A stretch of 52,295 nt of DNA, taken from the NCBI GenBank assembly GCA_002478145.1, contig DLMI01000169.1:34828-87122 (forward strand), read 5' to 3'. How positions within the stretch are numbered: the stretch's first letter is position 1; the number at the start of each line of letters is the position of its first letter. The position numbers and the translations under genes are program-made. Positions 12,168-20,679 of the stretch are shown here, piece after piece. The DNA comes from Acidobacteria bacterium UBA7540. GTDB lineage: Bacteria; Acidobacteriota; Terriglobia; UBA7540. Below the pieces are notes generated by a model. The model made no database searches, was not told where the DNA came from, and saw only the letters and a program-made list of their open reading frames with translations.

Positions 12168-13007
12168 ATGGGTGAACCGGAAGCGAAGGAACAAAGACTG
12201 CTCGAACAACTGCGGGAGGTGCCGTCGCTGGTGGTTGCCTATTCGGGCGGGGTGGACTCGGCGTATCTCGCCTATGCAGCGCACCAGGCGCTGGGCGACC
12301 GCATGCTGGCGGTGACCGCGCTGAGCGCCAGTTACTCCGAGCGCGACCGGCAAGAGGCGCAGGCCGTCGTGGCGCGCTTCAAGCTGCCGCACGAATTCAT
12401 CACCACCGACGAACTCTCGAACCCCGCCTATCGCGCCAACAATCCTGAGCGCTGCTACTTTTGCAAGGACGAACTGTTTGACAAACTCGATGAACTCGTC
12501 GCCCAGCGCGGCTTTGCGGCGGTGGCTTACGGCATTAACGTGGACGACCAGGGCGACTGGCGGCCCGGCCAGCGCGCCGCGCGTGAGCACAAAGTTCTGA
12601 CTCCGCTGCTCGATGCGGGTCTCACCAAGGCCGATATCCGCGAGCTTGCCCGCCGCGCCGAGGTGCCGGTCTGGAATCGCCCCGCTTCCGCCTGCCTCTC
12701 CTCGCGCATTGCCTACGGCATCGAGGTCACGCCGGAACGTTTGGCGATTGTGGAAAAGGGCGAAGAGGCTCTACGCGCACTTGGCTTCCGGCAGTTCCGC
12801 GTTCGCCATCACGATAACCTGGTACGGCTTGAAATCGCTCCGGAGGAACTGCCGCGCGCCTTGAACCCGGAGATGGCACACCGGTTTGTCGAGATCTTCA
12901 AGCCTCTGGGATTCGCCTACATTACGCTGGATCTTGAGGGCTATCGGACCGGCTCGCTGAACGCCCAAATCGTGCGCATCAAGGAGAGCGCCACGCCTCC
13001 GAAATAG
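12168..13007 (+). CDS. larE: ATP-dependent sacrificial sulfur transferase LarE
   Basis: Protein of 279 residues from an ATG at 12168. The PP-loop SGGVDS is at 26-31, typical of adenylating enzymes. A CYFCK motif sits near residue 93 and PASACLSSRI near 178; the Cys in the latter corresponds to the sulfur-donating Cys described in lactobacillar LarE. LarE activates the carboxylate of a nicotinic-acid-derived dinucleotide and donates its Cys sulfur to form the nickel-pincer cofactor of lactate racemase-type enzymes. No larA, larB or larC is visible in the window, so the target enzyme must lie elsewhere. An upstream in-frame start at 12078 lacks similarity to the family. Confidence 0.85.
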   Translation: MGEPEAKEQRLLEQLREVPSLVVAYSGGVDSAYLAYAAHQALGDRMLAVTALSASYSERDRQEAQAVVARFKLPHEFITTDELSNPAYRANNPERCYFCKDELFDKLDELVAQRGFAAVAYGINVDDQGDWRPGQRAAREHKVLTPLLDAGLTKADIRELARRAEVPVWNRPASACLSSRIAYGIEVTPERLAIVEKGEEALRALGFRQFRVRHHDNLVRLEIAPEELPRALNPEMAHRFVEIFKPLGFAYITLDLEGYRTGSLNAQIVRIKESATPPK

Positions 13008-13297
13008 CGGACCGCAGCTTACCTGATGAAACGCCTGTCATTCTGAGCCCGTCGGCTGGCGGACGAAGAATCCCCGCAGTGGTCTTTTGGGCCTGGCTAG
13101 ACTGGGCTATGTATGTAGCGTATCCTTGAGCGGGCGAAGCGCAAAGTGTATCAAAATGCAACACTCATACGCTTTTCCATATGTCCCCAGCACACTTCTA
13201 ACCCCTTGAAAACAAACGGAAACATGATGTCGCTGGCGCAGAACACTTCAAAAAATCGAGAGATGTGGAAAAGATGGAAATCCCGTCAGCACCGCTC

Positions 13298-14194
13298 TTA
13301 CTTCGCAAACTCTTTGGCCACGCGGATGGTGTTGGAGTGGATTTGAATCGTGTCCTCGAGTTGCCGAGCGTAGCCGCCCGCCAAGGTGACCGCGACCGGT
13401 ATATTCCTCCCGCTTGCCTTCTCAAAGACTAAGCGGTCGCGCTTTTCGAGGCCCTCGAGAGAGAGTTTCAACCCCCCAAGTTGATCGTCGCGGTAGGGAT
13501 CGGCGCCGGCGAGGTAGAAGATCAGGTCGGGCCTGAATTCCGCCAGCGCCCTATCCAATCCCTGTGTAAGTTCCCTCAAGTACTCTTCATCCCCGACGCC
13601 GTCGCGGAGGTTGATGTCGAGCGAGCTGGGCGGTTTTGGGTAGGGATAATTGTTCTCCTGGTGAATCGACAGAGTGAAGACGGTGTGATCGCCGCCAAAG
13701 ATTGCCGCCGTGCCGTTACCCTGGTGGACGTCGCAATCGACGGTCATGGCTTGCTCGATGGTCTTATCCTTTTGCAAGGAGCGAATAGCCACGGCAAAAT
13801 CATTCAACACGCAGAAACCCTCGCCGTGGTCAGGATAAGCGTGGTGAAAACCGCCGCCCACATTGACGCCCACTCCATCCTCGAGCGCCAAACGCCCGGC
13901 CAGAATCGACCCGCCGGCGCAAAGCCAAACGGCCCGGACCAGTTCAGGGGAATAGGGGATCTCCAACCGCAGGACCTCCAGGTACGAGAGCTTGCCGGCT
14001 TGGAGTTTGCGCAAGTATTCCCGGTGGTGAACCAACGCAATATCGTCATCCGAGGCTGGGGGAGGCTCGACGAAATCTCCCGGCTCGGCGATATGCTCGC
14101 GCAGCAGCTTTTCTTTGACAAGACGATACTTGATGGACGGGAACACGTGGCTCCCGAGGTTTAAGTCATAACGATCTGAATAGACGAGTTTCAA
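13298..14194 (-). CDS. Histone deacetylase-family (AcuC/HDAC-like) amidohydrolase
   Basis: Protein of 298 residues, a single arginase/deacetylase-fold domain. Visible motifs in order: GGGFHHA (His pair 117-118, catalytic), GFCVLNDFAVA, DCDVHQGNGT with zinc ligands D155 and H157, and GADPYRDDQLGG with third ligand D232. All catalytic and zinc residues are present, so it should be an active zinc-dependent deacetylase. Bacterial members act on acetylpolyamines, acetyl-lysine proteins or other acetamides; the substrate cannot be deduced here. It is the last gene of a minus-strand run with NUDIX, glmS and argJ. The gene downstream (larE) is convergent. Confidence 0.88.
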   Translation of the reverse strand: MKLVYSDRYDLNLGSHVFPSIKYRLVKEKLLREHIAEPGDFVEPPPASDDDIALVHHREYLRKLQAGKLSYLEVLRLEIPYSPELVRAVWLCAGGSILAGRLALEDGVGVNVGGGFHHAYPDHGEGFCVLNDFAVAIRSLQKDKTIEQAMTVDCDVHQGNGTAAIFGGDHTVFTLSIHQENNYPYPKPPSSLDINLRDGVGDEEYLRELTQGLDRALAEFRPDLIFYLAGADPYRDDQLGGLKLSLEGLEKRDRLVFEKASGRNIPVAVTLAGGYARQLEDTIQIHSNTIRVAKEFAK

Positions 14195-14334
14195 GAGGAT
14201 GCCCCCACCAACGGGATTCTAACATTTACTTCTCCCTGGGCAAACCTCGCTAATCGGGTGGGCCGAGGCTTGGAACGCATCTTAAGGGGGCGACGCTGGA
14301 GCAAGAGTTGGGCAGCACTTCCGGTGTTTCCATG

Positions 14335-14949
14335 TTAATCGAGGTCTGCCGGCCATTCCGGGTGGCGATAATGTTCGAAGAGCCGCGCAATTTGCTCCAC
14401 TGTGACCCGTGCCACTGACAACTCGGGTATCGCATCCTCCTCGAAGAACCTCGCTTCCGTCTCCGCGCCCCCGGCAGGCACTTGGCTTAAGAGTTCGCAG
14501 CGGATGAAGAGTTTATAGGCGTGGTGCGGAAAGGGAGGATGGGCGTGTTTGTTCCGGTCATACAAGGCGAGCAATTTGACAGCATGGGTTGTGTAACCGG
14601 ATTCCTCGAACACCTCTCGGACAACGGCCTCGCGGGGAGACTCCCCGACATCCGCCCATCCTCCGGGCAGACTCCAGGTCCCGTCTTCGGGCTCCTTCAC
14701 AAAGAGCAGCGTGCCGTCGCGAAACACCACGCCTCTTACATCCACTTTGGGCGTAGCGTAACCCTCCTCGCGCGCAAAGAAATCTCGAACGAGGGTTGTT
14801 TCAACCCCGGTGTGCGCCGCCATAATTTCCGCCGCAATATTCCGCACCGAGGTATATCGCTCGATGTCGAAGGGATCGCGCGAAAAGGTGAGACCGTTTT
14901 GCGCGAGGGCATTCAATCGGCTGGCCCAGTCGGCCCATCTTGCATCCAT
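14335..14949 (-). CDS. NUDIX hydrolase with N-terminal helical domain
   Basis: Protein of 204 residues. The Nudix box, GX5EX7REVXEEXG, spans roughly 97-119 (GGWADVGESPREAVV, then REVFEESGY). The first 60 residues form a helical extension (WADWASRLNALAQNGLTFSRD) like the N-terminal domain of a subgroup of bacterial ADP-ribose/CDP-choline-type pyrophosphatases (PF12535-like). The enzyme should cleave a nucleoside diphosphate linked to another moiety; the exact substrate is unknown. It lies 61 nt after glmS in the same direction. Confidence 0.85.
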   Translation of the reverse strand: MDARWADWASRLNALAQNGLTFSRDPFDIERYTSVRNIAAEIMAAHTGVETTLVRDFFAREEGYATPKVDVRGVVFRDGTLLFVKEPEDGTWSLPGGWADVGESPREAVVREVFEESGYTTHAVKLLALYDRNKHAHPPFPHHAYKLFIRCELLSQVPAGGAETEARFFEEDAIPELSVARVTVEQIARLFEHYRHPEWPADLD

Positions 14950-15010
14950 GCCAGGCTCCTTTGGCGGTCCTCAAGGGTGGTTTCGACTGACCGTGGCGGG
15001 GAGGGCTCTG

Positions 15011-16894
15011 TCATTCCACCGTCACCGACTTCGCCAAGTTTCTCGGCTGGTCCACGTCGCAACCGCGAAGCACGCCGATGTGGTAAGCGAGGAGTTGGAG
15101 GGGGATAGCTTCCAGGATGGTCGAGAGCGTCCCGCTGGTGTGAGGCAGAACCACCAGATGGTCCGCCATGGCGCGCACTTCGCGGTCGCCTTCGGTCACC
15201 AGGGCGATGATCGTGGCGCCGCGCGCCTTGGCCTCCTTGATGTTGGAGATGGTGCGCTCGTAACGCTGCCGGGAAAAGGGGGAGTCCCAGTTGCAGGTGG
15301 CAATCACCACCACCGGCAGCCCGTCGGAGATGAGAGCGATGGGGCCGTGCTTCATCTCTCCTGCCGGATATGCTTCGGCGTGAATGTAGGAAACCTTCTT
15401 CATCTTGAGCGCGCCTTCCAAAGCCACGGGGAAGTGCACGCCACGACCGAGAAAAAGAAAATCCGAAGACCTGTAGAAGTGTTGGGCCAGCTCGGCAATC
15501 TCATCGTCCCGCTGGAGGACGGACTCCAGTTGTTTCGGCAGCGCGGCCAAGGCCTTCAACCAGGACTTGCTATCTTCAAAGGAGAGCAGGCCGCGCACCT
15601 GTGCCAGGTAAAGCGCGAAGAGGTAGAGGGCGGTCAACTGTGCGGTAAACGTCTTGGTCGAGCCCACACCAATCTCCGGGCCCGCATGGGTGTAAATCGT
15701 GCCATGCGCTTCGCGTGAAACCATGCTTCCCAGCACGTTACAGATGGCGAGCGTCTTCGAGCCCTTGGCCCGTGCCTCGCGTTGCGCGGCGATGGTGTCT
15801 GCCGTCTCGCCGGATTGAGTGATGAGCACGGTCAGGGTGTGCGAGTCCACCAGAGGGTCGCGGTATCGAAACTCCGAGGCGTGGTCCACTTCCACGGGGA
15901 CACGAGCCACCCGCTCGATCATGATTTTACCCGCCAGGCCCGCGTGGCGTGAGGTCCCGGCCGCCACAATTTTGATGTCGCGGAACGAGCGGAATTCCTC
16001 CTCGCGGATTTCCATCTCGTCCAGGAACACCTGGCCGGTTTCAAGCGAGAATCGGCCCAGCGCGGTGTCGCGAACGGCGCGCGGTTGCTCGTAGATTTCC
16101 TTGATGGTGAAGTGCTTGAAACCGCCTTTTTCGGCCAGGATCGGATCCCAGGTGATGTGCTGAACGCGGCGTGAGACGGGGTGGCCGTCAAAGTCGCTGA
16201 GCTTCACGCCGTTGGGTGTCAGCACGGCCAGGTCGTGGTCGGCGAGAAAGAAAAGATCGCGGGTGTGATAGAGGATGGCGGGAACGTCACTGGCCACAAA
16301 GTATTCGTCTTTGCCCAAGCCGATGACCACCGGCGGCCCTTGGCGCACGGCGATAATCTTGTTGGGGTCACGGGTGGAGATAATCGCCAGGGCAAAGACG
16401 CCCCGGAGCCGGCGCACGGCGGCGCGCACGGCTTCCTCGAGATTGTTCGAGTTTGAGGCCCCTGCCGCCCCGGAGTTGCCCTCCAAGTATTTCTCCACGA
16501 GGTGAGCAATGACCTCCGTATCAACTTCCGTGGCGAACTTGTGCCCTTCGGCTACCAGCTCCTTCTTCAGCTCCAGGTAGTTTTCGATGATTCCATTGTG
16601 AACCACGACCACTGTCCCATTACAATCGCGGTGAGGATGTGCGTTCTCTTCCGTGGGGGCGCCGTGGGTGGCCCAGCGAGTGTGCCCCACGCCGTAAGTT
16701 CCGTCCACCGGGTTCAGACGGACCACTTCTTCGAGGTTGTGCAGTTTGCCCGTCGCGCGCCGCACCTCGAGGTTGTGGCCCTGAATCACGGCAATGCCCG
16801 CCGAGTCGTAGCCGCGGTATTGCAATCGCTGCAATCCTTCCAACAAAACGGGCACCACGCGTTTGTTTCCGATGTAACCAATAATTCCGGACAT
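15011..16894 (-). CDS. glmS: Glutamine-fructose-6-phosphate aminotransferase GlmS with Ser replacing the catalytic Cys
   Basis: Protein of 627 residues, full length. GlmS makes glucosamine-6-phosphate for cell-wall synthesis, using a glutaminase domain and two SIS isomerase domains. The N-terminal nucleophile hydrolase domain keeps [24 protein letters not shown] and HNGIIENY. The mature first residue should be Cys (MCGI), but here the sequence is MSGI: codon 2 is TCC. The SIS half has [11 protein letters not shown] and GSTKTFTAQ and ends in [11 protein letters not shown], as expected. AAAGGA lies just upstream of the ATG. The gene follows argJ by 9 nt, so the two are probably co-transcribed. 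The substitution would abolish glutamine hydrolysis in characterised GlmS, unless Ser serves as nucleophile or the base is an error. Confidence 0.93.
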   Translation of the reverse strand: MSGIIGYIGNKRVVPVLLEGLQRLQYRGYDSAGIAVIQGHNLEVRRATGKLHNLEEVVRLNPVDGTYGVGHTRWATHGAPTEENAHPHRDCNGTVVVVHNGIIENYLELKKELVAEGHKFATEVDTEVIAHLVEKYLEGNSGAAGASNSNNLEEAVRAAVRRLRGVFALAIISTRDPNKIIAVRQGPPVVIGLGKDEYFVASDVPAILYHTRDLFFLADHDLAVLTPNGVKLSDFDGHPVSRRVQHITWDPILAEKGGFKHFTIKEIYEQPRAVRDTALGRFSLETGQVFLDEMEIREEEFRSFRDIKIVAAGTSRHAGLAGKIMIERVARVPVEVDHASEFRYRDPLVDSHTLTVLITQSGETADTIAAQREARAKGSKTLAICNVLGSMVSREAHGTIYTHAGPEIGVGSTKTFTAQLTALYLFALYLAQVRGLLSFEDSKSWLKALAALPKQLESVLQRDDEIAELAQHFYRSSDFLFLGRGVHFPVALEGALKMKKVSYIHAEAYPAGEMKHGPIALISDGLPVVVIATCNWDSPFSRQRYERTISNIKEAKARGATIIALVTEGDREVRAMADHLVVLPHTSGTLSTILEAIPLQLLAYHIGVLRGCDVDQPRNLAKSVTVE

Positions 16895-16903
16895 GTGATC
16901 CTT

Positions 16904-18124
16904 TCAGGTTCTATACGAGGCGTTAATGGTGATGTAGTCGTGTGTCAGGTCGCAGGTCCAGATATGGGCAGAGGCTTTGCCCTGGTGGAGGTCGAGCCGG
17001 AGGGTCATTTCCTTCCGGTCAAGCTCCTTACGTGCGGAGGCTTCGTCGAAGCCTGCATCCACCCCGTCCTGGCATAGCAGCAGGTCGTTGACGCGGATAT
17101 CCACTTTGTTGGGGTCGAAGAGCGCGCCGGAATAACCCGCCGCGCAAATGATGCGGCCCCAGTTGGGATCGCTTCCGGCGATGGCGGTTTTGACCAGCGG
17201 TGAGTTCGCGATGGCGCGCGCGATCCGTTCCGCGTCGGAAGGTTTTCTGGCCCCTTGCACCTCGACGATTACCAGTTTCTTTGCGCCCTCTCCGTCCCTG
17301 GCTATCATCTTGGCCAGGGTCTGGCAGAGTTGCGTAAGTCCCTCAAGGAACCACGCCCAGCTTGTATTGCCGGGGCGCACGCCGACGGCGGAGGCGCCGC
17401 TTGCCAATGCCACCACGGTATCATTCGTGGATGTATCTCCATCCACGGTGATGCGATTGAAAGAGACCTGCACGGCCGCCCGCAGCAAGTTCTGGAGTGT
17501 GCGCGGGCCAATGAGCGCATCCGTGGTCAGAAATGAAAGCAGGGTGGCCATGCGCGGATGGATCATCCCGGCGCCCTTGGCGACTCCCGCCAGGTACACG
17601 GGTTTTCCGCCTACCTCCGAGCGGACGACGCACGACTTGGGGAACGTGTCGGTGGTCATGATGGCGCGCGCGACCGCCGAGGCGTTCTCAATGGAAAGGC
17701 TCTCGACGAGGGAGGGAAGTTGGTTCGTGACCAAGCCGAGCTCGAGCGGTGCCCCGATGACGCCCGTGGAGGCCAGCAGGACCTGCGCGGGTTGGAGACT
17801 CAACAGCTTGGCCGCCGCGCGCGCGCTCTCCCGCGCCGTGTGCATGCCCTTGCGGCCCGTGCAGGCGTTGGCATTGCCGGAGTTCACCAGCACCGCGCGG
17901 CAGCGCCCGTGGCTTTCCGCAAGGTTCTGCCGTGAGAGGAGGACCGGCGCCGCCAGCACCAGGTTGGTGGTAAACAGGCCGGCTGCCGTGGCGGCGGGCG
18001 CGTCGCAGAGGATCAACGCCAAGTCAAGCTCGCCCCGCGTCTTCTTGATTCCTGCCGCTATAGCCGCCCCACGAAAGCCTCGCGCGGAAGCGAGGCTGCC
18101 TTCCACAATTTCCCACTTTTCCAT
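16904..18124 (-). CDS. argJ: Bifunctional glutamate N-acetyltransferase / amino-acid acetyltransferase ArgJ
   Basis: Protein of 406 residues from an ATG at 18124 preceded by GGAGAG. ArgJ moves the acetyl group from N-acetylornithine to glutamate in arginine biosynthesis, closing the acetyl cycle. The autoprocessing site is KGAGMIHPRMATLLSF with T194 as the N-terminal nucleophile of the beta chain. The usual motif is KGSGMI.PNMATML, so Thr is kept with small changes around it. NSGNANACTG (81-90) and the GSDPNWGRI segment near residue 300 are conserved. An in-frame upstream ATG at 18184 is less likely. No other arg genes are adjacent. Confidence 0.93.
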   Translation of the reverse strand: MEKWEIVEGSLASARGFRGAAIAAGIKKTRGELDLALILCDAPAATAAGLFTTNLVLAAPVLLSRQNLAESHGRCRAVLVNSGNANACTGRKGMHTARESARAAAKLLSLQPAQVLLASTGVIGAPLELGLVTNQLPSLVESLSIENASAVARAIMTTDTFPKSCVVRSEVGGKPVYLAGVAKGAGMIHPRMATLLSFLTTDALIGPRTLQNLLRAAVQVSFNRITVDGDTSTNDTVVALASGASAVGVRPGNTSWAWFLEGLTQLCQTLAKMIARDGEGAKKLVIVEVQGARKPSDAERIARAIANSPLVKTAIAGSDPNWGRIICAAGYSGALFDPNKVDIRVNDLLLCQDGVDAGFDEASARKELDRKEMTLRLDLHQGKASAHIWTCDLTHDYITINASYRT

Positions 18125-18180
18125 GCTTGCTCTCCGTAGACAGCAGGCGGTACCTGGGTCAGAAAGCAATGCCAAGCGTA

Positions 18181-18813
18181 TCACTTGACCGTTGCAGCCG
18201 GTGAGAGCTCGACAACTCCGGGTGTAGAGGGGGGAGGCGGCTCAGCCCCGGCCACTTTTATTGTGTGCAACGTCTCGTCACACGCCTCCATGTAGAGAAC
18301 CTCATCTTCCGCTCCGGGGGAGCAATTGGCCTCGATGATCCGGTCTCGGGAGATGATTCTCGCAGTCAAGAGCATGAAGCGGCCCCTGAACTGACGAATC
18401 AGCATCGCGTCACGATTGTTAATCTTCGTATGCTCGAGATGATAGAGCGGAAGGTCTTCGACCACGCCCCTTGACTCCCATTTCGCCAGAACCTCTGGAG
18501 AAAACTCCCATGTCTCGTCGGGGTTGGGCTGTGAAGTGATGGAGAGCGAAGGGCCAATGCTCCAAAACTTGGAGCGACTCATCTTCACCCCGCCCGGGAA
18601 AGTCTCGGTGTTCCCGTAGAGTCCTTCCGCGATTTGAATATCAATTCCGAGCGAATCGTTGTGGTAGGGGCGCTGCTTCAGGGTTTCCTCGCGGACCCGC
18701 TGCTGGTGGCCTGGATACCACTTCACCAGCAGGTATTCGCCCCCTGCCAGACCGCCGCCGATGATCAGGATTGAAACGGCGAGGATCAATTGACTTGGTA
18801 TTTGCTTCTTCAT
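18181..18813 (-). CDS. Membrane-anchored protein of unknown function
   Basis: Protein of 210 residues from an ATG at 18813 (MKKQIPSQLIL). One N-terminal hydrophobic segment (LILAVSILIIGGGLAGG, about residues 8-24) could anchor it to the inner membrane, with the rest outside. The body is beta-rich, with a WEFSPEVLAKWESRGVVEDL segment and a proline-rich tail. I do not recognise a family. It lies between a GNAT gene and argJ on the same strand, 56 nt ahead of argJ. Confidence 0.6.
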   Translation of the reverse strand: MKKQIPSQLILAVSILIIGGGLAGGEYLLVKWYPGHQQRVREETLKQRPYHNDSLGIDIQIAEGLYGNTETFPGGVKMSRSKFWSIGPSLSITSQPNPDETWEFSPEVLAKWESRGVVEDLPLYHLEHTKINNRDAMLIRQFRGRFMLLTARIISRDRIIEANCSPGAEDEVLYMEACDETLHTIKVAGAEPPPPSTPGVVELSPAATVK

Positions 18814-18884
18814 GGCAGCCATCTTAACCCGTGTCTCAGAAGGGCGCAACGTTGCCCAAAGGGCCATTTCCGGTACGGTTCCAG

Positions 18885-19349
18885 CTAAAGTTCCAATTCC
18901 ATAAAAATCGCGCCCTGCATTGGATTGTGATAATAGGGCTCAATACGCTTGAAGCCCAGTGATTCATAGAGCGTCCTGGCCTCGCGCATCTCGGCAAGCG
19001 TATCCAATCGCATCTTTTTGTAGCCGATCTTCCGCGCTTCGCCGATGATGGCCACGGCCAGCAGTCTCCCTGCGCCTCTTCCTCGAAACCCCGGCCGCAA
19101 ATAAAGCCGCTTCATTTCGCAGCTCTCATCATCGAGTCTCCTCAGAGCTACGCAGCCGACGGCTTCGTCTGCGTCGAGCGCCATCCACAATCTCCCCCCG
19201 GGCGGCGCGTAATCTCCTGGAAGCTCTGCCAACTCCCTCTCAAAACTCTGAAAGCATAGGCTGACTCCGAGGGAAGCTTCGTACTCGCGCAGCAGTCGCC
19301 TTACCTCCTCGACCTGCTCTGGCGTTTCGGCTTGGTCCAGCTTCATCAT
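18885..19349 (-). CDS. GNAT family N-acetyltransferase
   Basis: Protein of 154 residues. The acetyl-CoA pyrophosphate-binding signature RGRGAGRLLAVAII follows a conserved MKRLYLRPGFR strand, and the domain ends with TLYESLGFKRIEPYYHNP, typical of GNAT enzymes of the small-molecule or amino-acid group. Two ATGs are adjacent at the start (19349 and 19346). The gene is 23 nt downstream of selD and probably shares its transcript. The substrate is unknown. Confidence 0.85.
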   Translation of the reverse strand: MMKLDQAETPEQVEEVRRLLREYEASLGVSLCFQSFERELAELPGDYAPPGGRLWMALDADEAVGCVALRRLDDESCEMKRLYLRPGFRGRGAGRLLAVAIIGEARKIGYKKMRLDTLAEMREARTLYESLGFKRIEPYYHNPMQGAIFMELEL

Positions 19350-19372
19350 GCCACATCGTTTCCTTTGTCAGG

Positions 19373-20410
19373 CTACCGGGCCTGAATGAGCGGATGTGTC
19401 TTTTCGATGACTTCGCCAATAGCTTGCGCGGGGATTGGCAGAGCCCGGAGGGCCGCGACGAGCTTAGGAGAGTCTTGGGCAGCCACGGAAAACAGTAATC
19501 CTCCCGAGGTCTGGGGGTCGAACAGCAGGTTCCTGACCTCTTCCGGAACGCTGCTCGCGAACTCGACGCAACTTCCGATGAAGTCCATATTCCTTTTTAG
19601 GCCGCCGGGCAGAAAACCACCCCGCGAATACTCCACCGCCCCCGGCAGGAATTCGACCTTAGTGGAGTCAATCACCAGGCTCACCTTGCTTCCCACGGCC
19701 ATCTCCCGGGCGTGGCCCAGCAAGCCGAAGCCAGTGATATCGGTGGCCGAATGTACGTCGAATTGCAGGGCAACTTCGCTTGCGGCGCGATTCAGCGCGC
19801 ACATGGATTCGCTTGCCGCATTCACCGCCGCCATGCTGGCCTGTCCTTGCTTCAGCGCCGTGCTGATGATTCCGGTGCCCAGGCGTTTGGTCAAGATCAG
19901 TTGGTCGCCCGGCCGCGCCGCACAATTGGTGAGAATGCGCTGCGGGTTGACGAGGCCGGTCACCGCATAACCGAACTTGATCTCCTCGTCCCCGATCGAA
20001 TGGCCGCCGATCACCGCGCAGCCAGCCTCTTGCATTTTGGCGTGCCCGCCTTGCAGGATTCTCTCCAGTATCTCGATGCCCTCTTCTCTGTTGGGGAATC
20101 CCACGATGGAGAGCGCGGAGACGGGTCGGCCGCCCATGGCGTAAACGTCGCTCAGCGCATTGGCCGCTGCGATTTGGCCGAAGATGTAGGGATCGTCCAC
20201 AATGGGCGTAAAGAAATCCACGGTCTGCACCAGCGCCAAGTCGGGCGCGAGTTGATACACCCCCGCGTCGTCATTGGTGTCGAAGCCCACCAGGACATTT
20301 GGATCGGATTGTTTCGGCAGCTTGGCCAGCACGCAGTCCAAAATACTTGGACTCAACTTGGCCGCTCAACCCGCCGCTTTGACCATCGTGGTCAGGCGAA
20401 CTGAAGGCAC
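19373..20410 (-). CDS. selD: Selenide, water dikinase SelD containing selenocysteine (in-frame TGA)
   Basis: Read as one gene from a GTG at 20410, through the TGA at 20366-20368, to the stop at 19373 (345 residues). AAGGGG lies 8-13 nt before the GTG. The N-terminus then reads MPSVRLTTMVKAAG-U-AAKLSPS: U15 occupies the site of the catalytic Cys/Sec (E. coli C17) and K18 that of E. coli K20. Downstream, TRDDA-type NDDAGVYQL, TTDFF-like QTVDFFTPIVDDP and AGGHSI-like IGGHSIGDEEIKFG are conserved. SelD makes selenophosphate for selenocysteine and selenouridine. Starting at the TTG at 20356 would give a protein lacking its catalytic residue. A hairpin suitable as a bacterial SECIS follows the TGA. 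Confidence 0.9.
20335..20353 (-). promoter_or_regulatory. Putative SECIS hairpin in selD
   Basis: On the minus strand, 12 nt after the TGA, AGTCCAA-GTATT-TTGGACT forms a perfect 7-bp stem with a 5-nt loop that begins with GU. Bacterial SECIS elements place a small apical loop with an early G about 16-37 nt after the UGA; here the loop starts 19 nt after it. Confidence 0.7.
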
Positions 20411-20496
20411 GACAAAGACCCCTTTCGACGCGGCGGGTGGAGCTGTGGGAATCCCGCAAAGCAGCCCCCCCCGCCCAACAATGAAACCACCACCGC

Positions 20497-20505
20497 AGTA
20501 TACCA
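20497..20505 (-). promoter_or_regulatory. Extended -10 promoter candidate for selD
   Basis: TGGTATACT on the minus strand fits an extended -10 (TGn-TATACT). No good -35 hexamer is visible 17 nt upstream. The leader to the selD GTG would be about 80 nt. Confidence 0.35.
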
Positions 20506-20679
20506 AACCACACGCATTTGCGGCGCCCATGTGCGCGACGAGTCCGCGCGCCGCAAGCGTTTTCACGTGGACAGCGAAGCGGCCGCCGGCGCCCGGATGC
20601 CGCCACCATTTACTTTCCCGCCGAGGTCCAGTAGCATTTGGGCCACGCGGCCACGCACGCCGCACAAGGAGGAATAATC

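Noticed and set aside
16895..16903. glmS ribozyme/riboswitch upstream of glmS
   Set aside because: Only 9 nt separate argJ and glmS; there is no space for the ribozyme.
19373..20356. selD starting at the TTG at 20356
   Set aside because: It would omit the active-site Cys/Sec and Lys; the frame upstream of the TGA carries the matching N-terminus and a ribosome-binding site.
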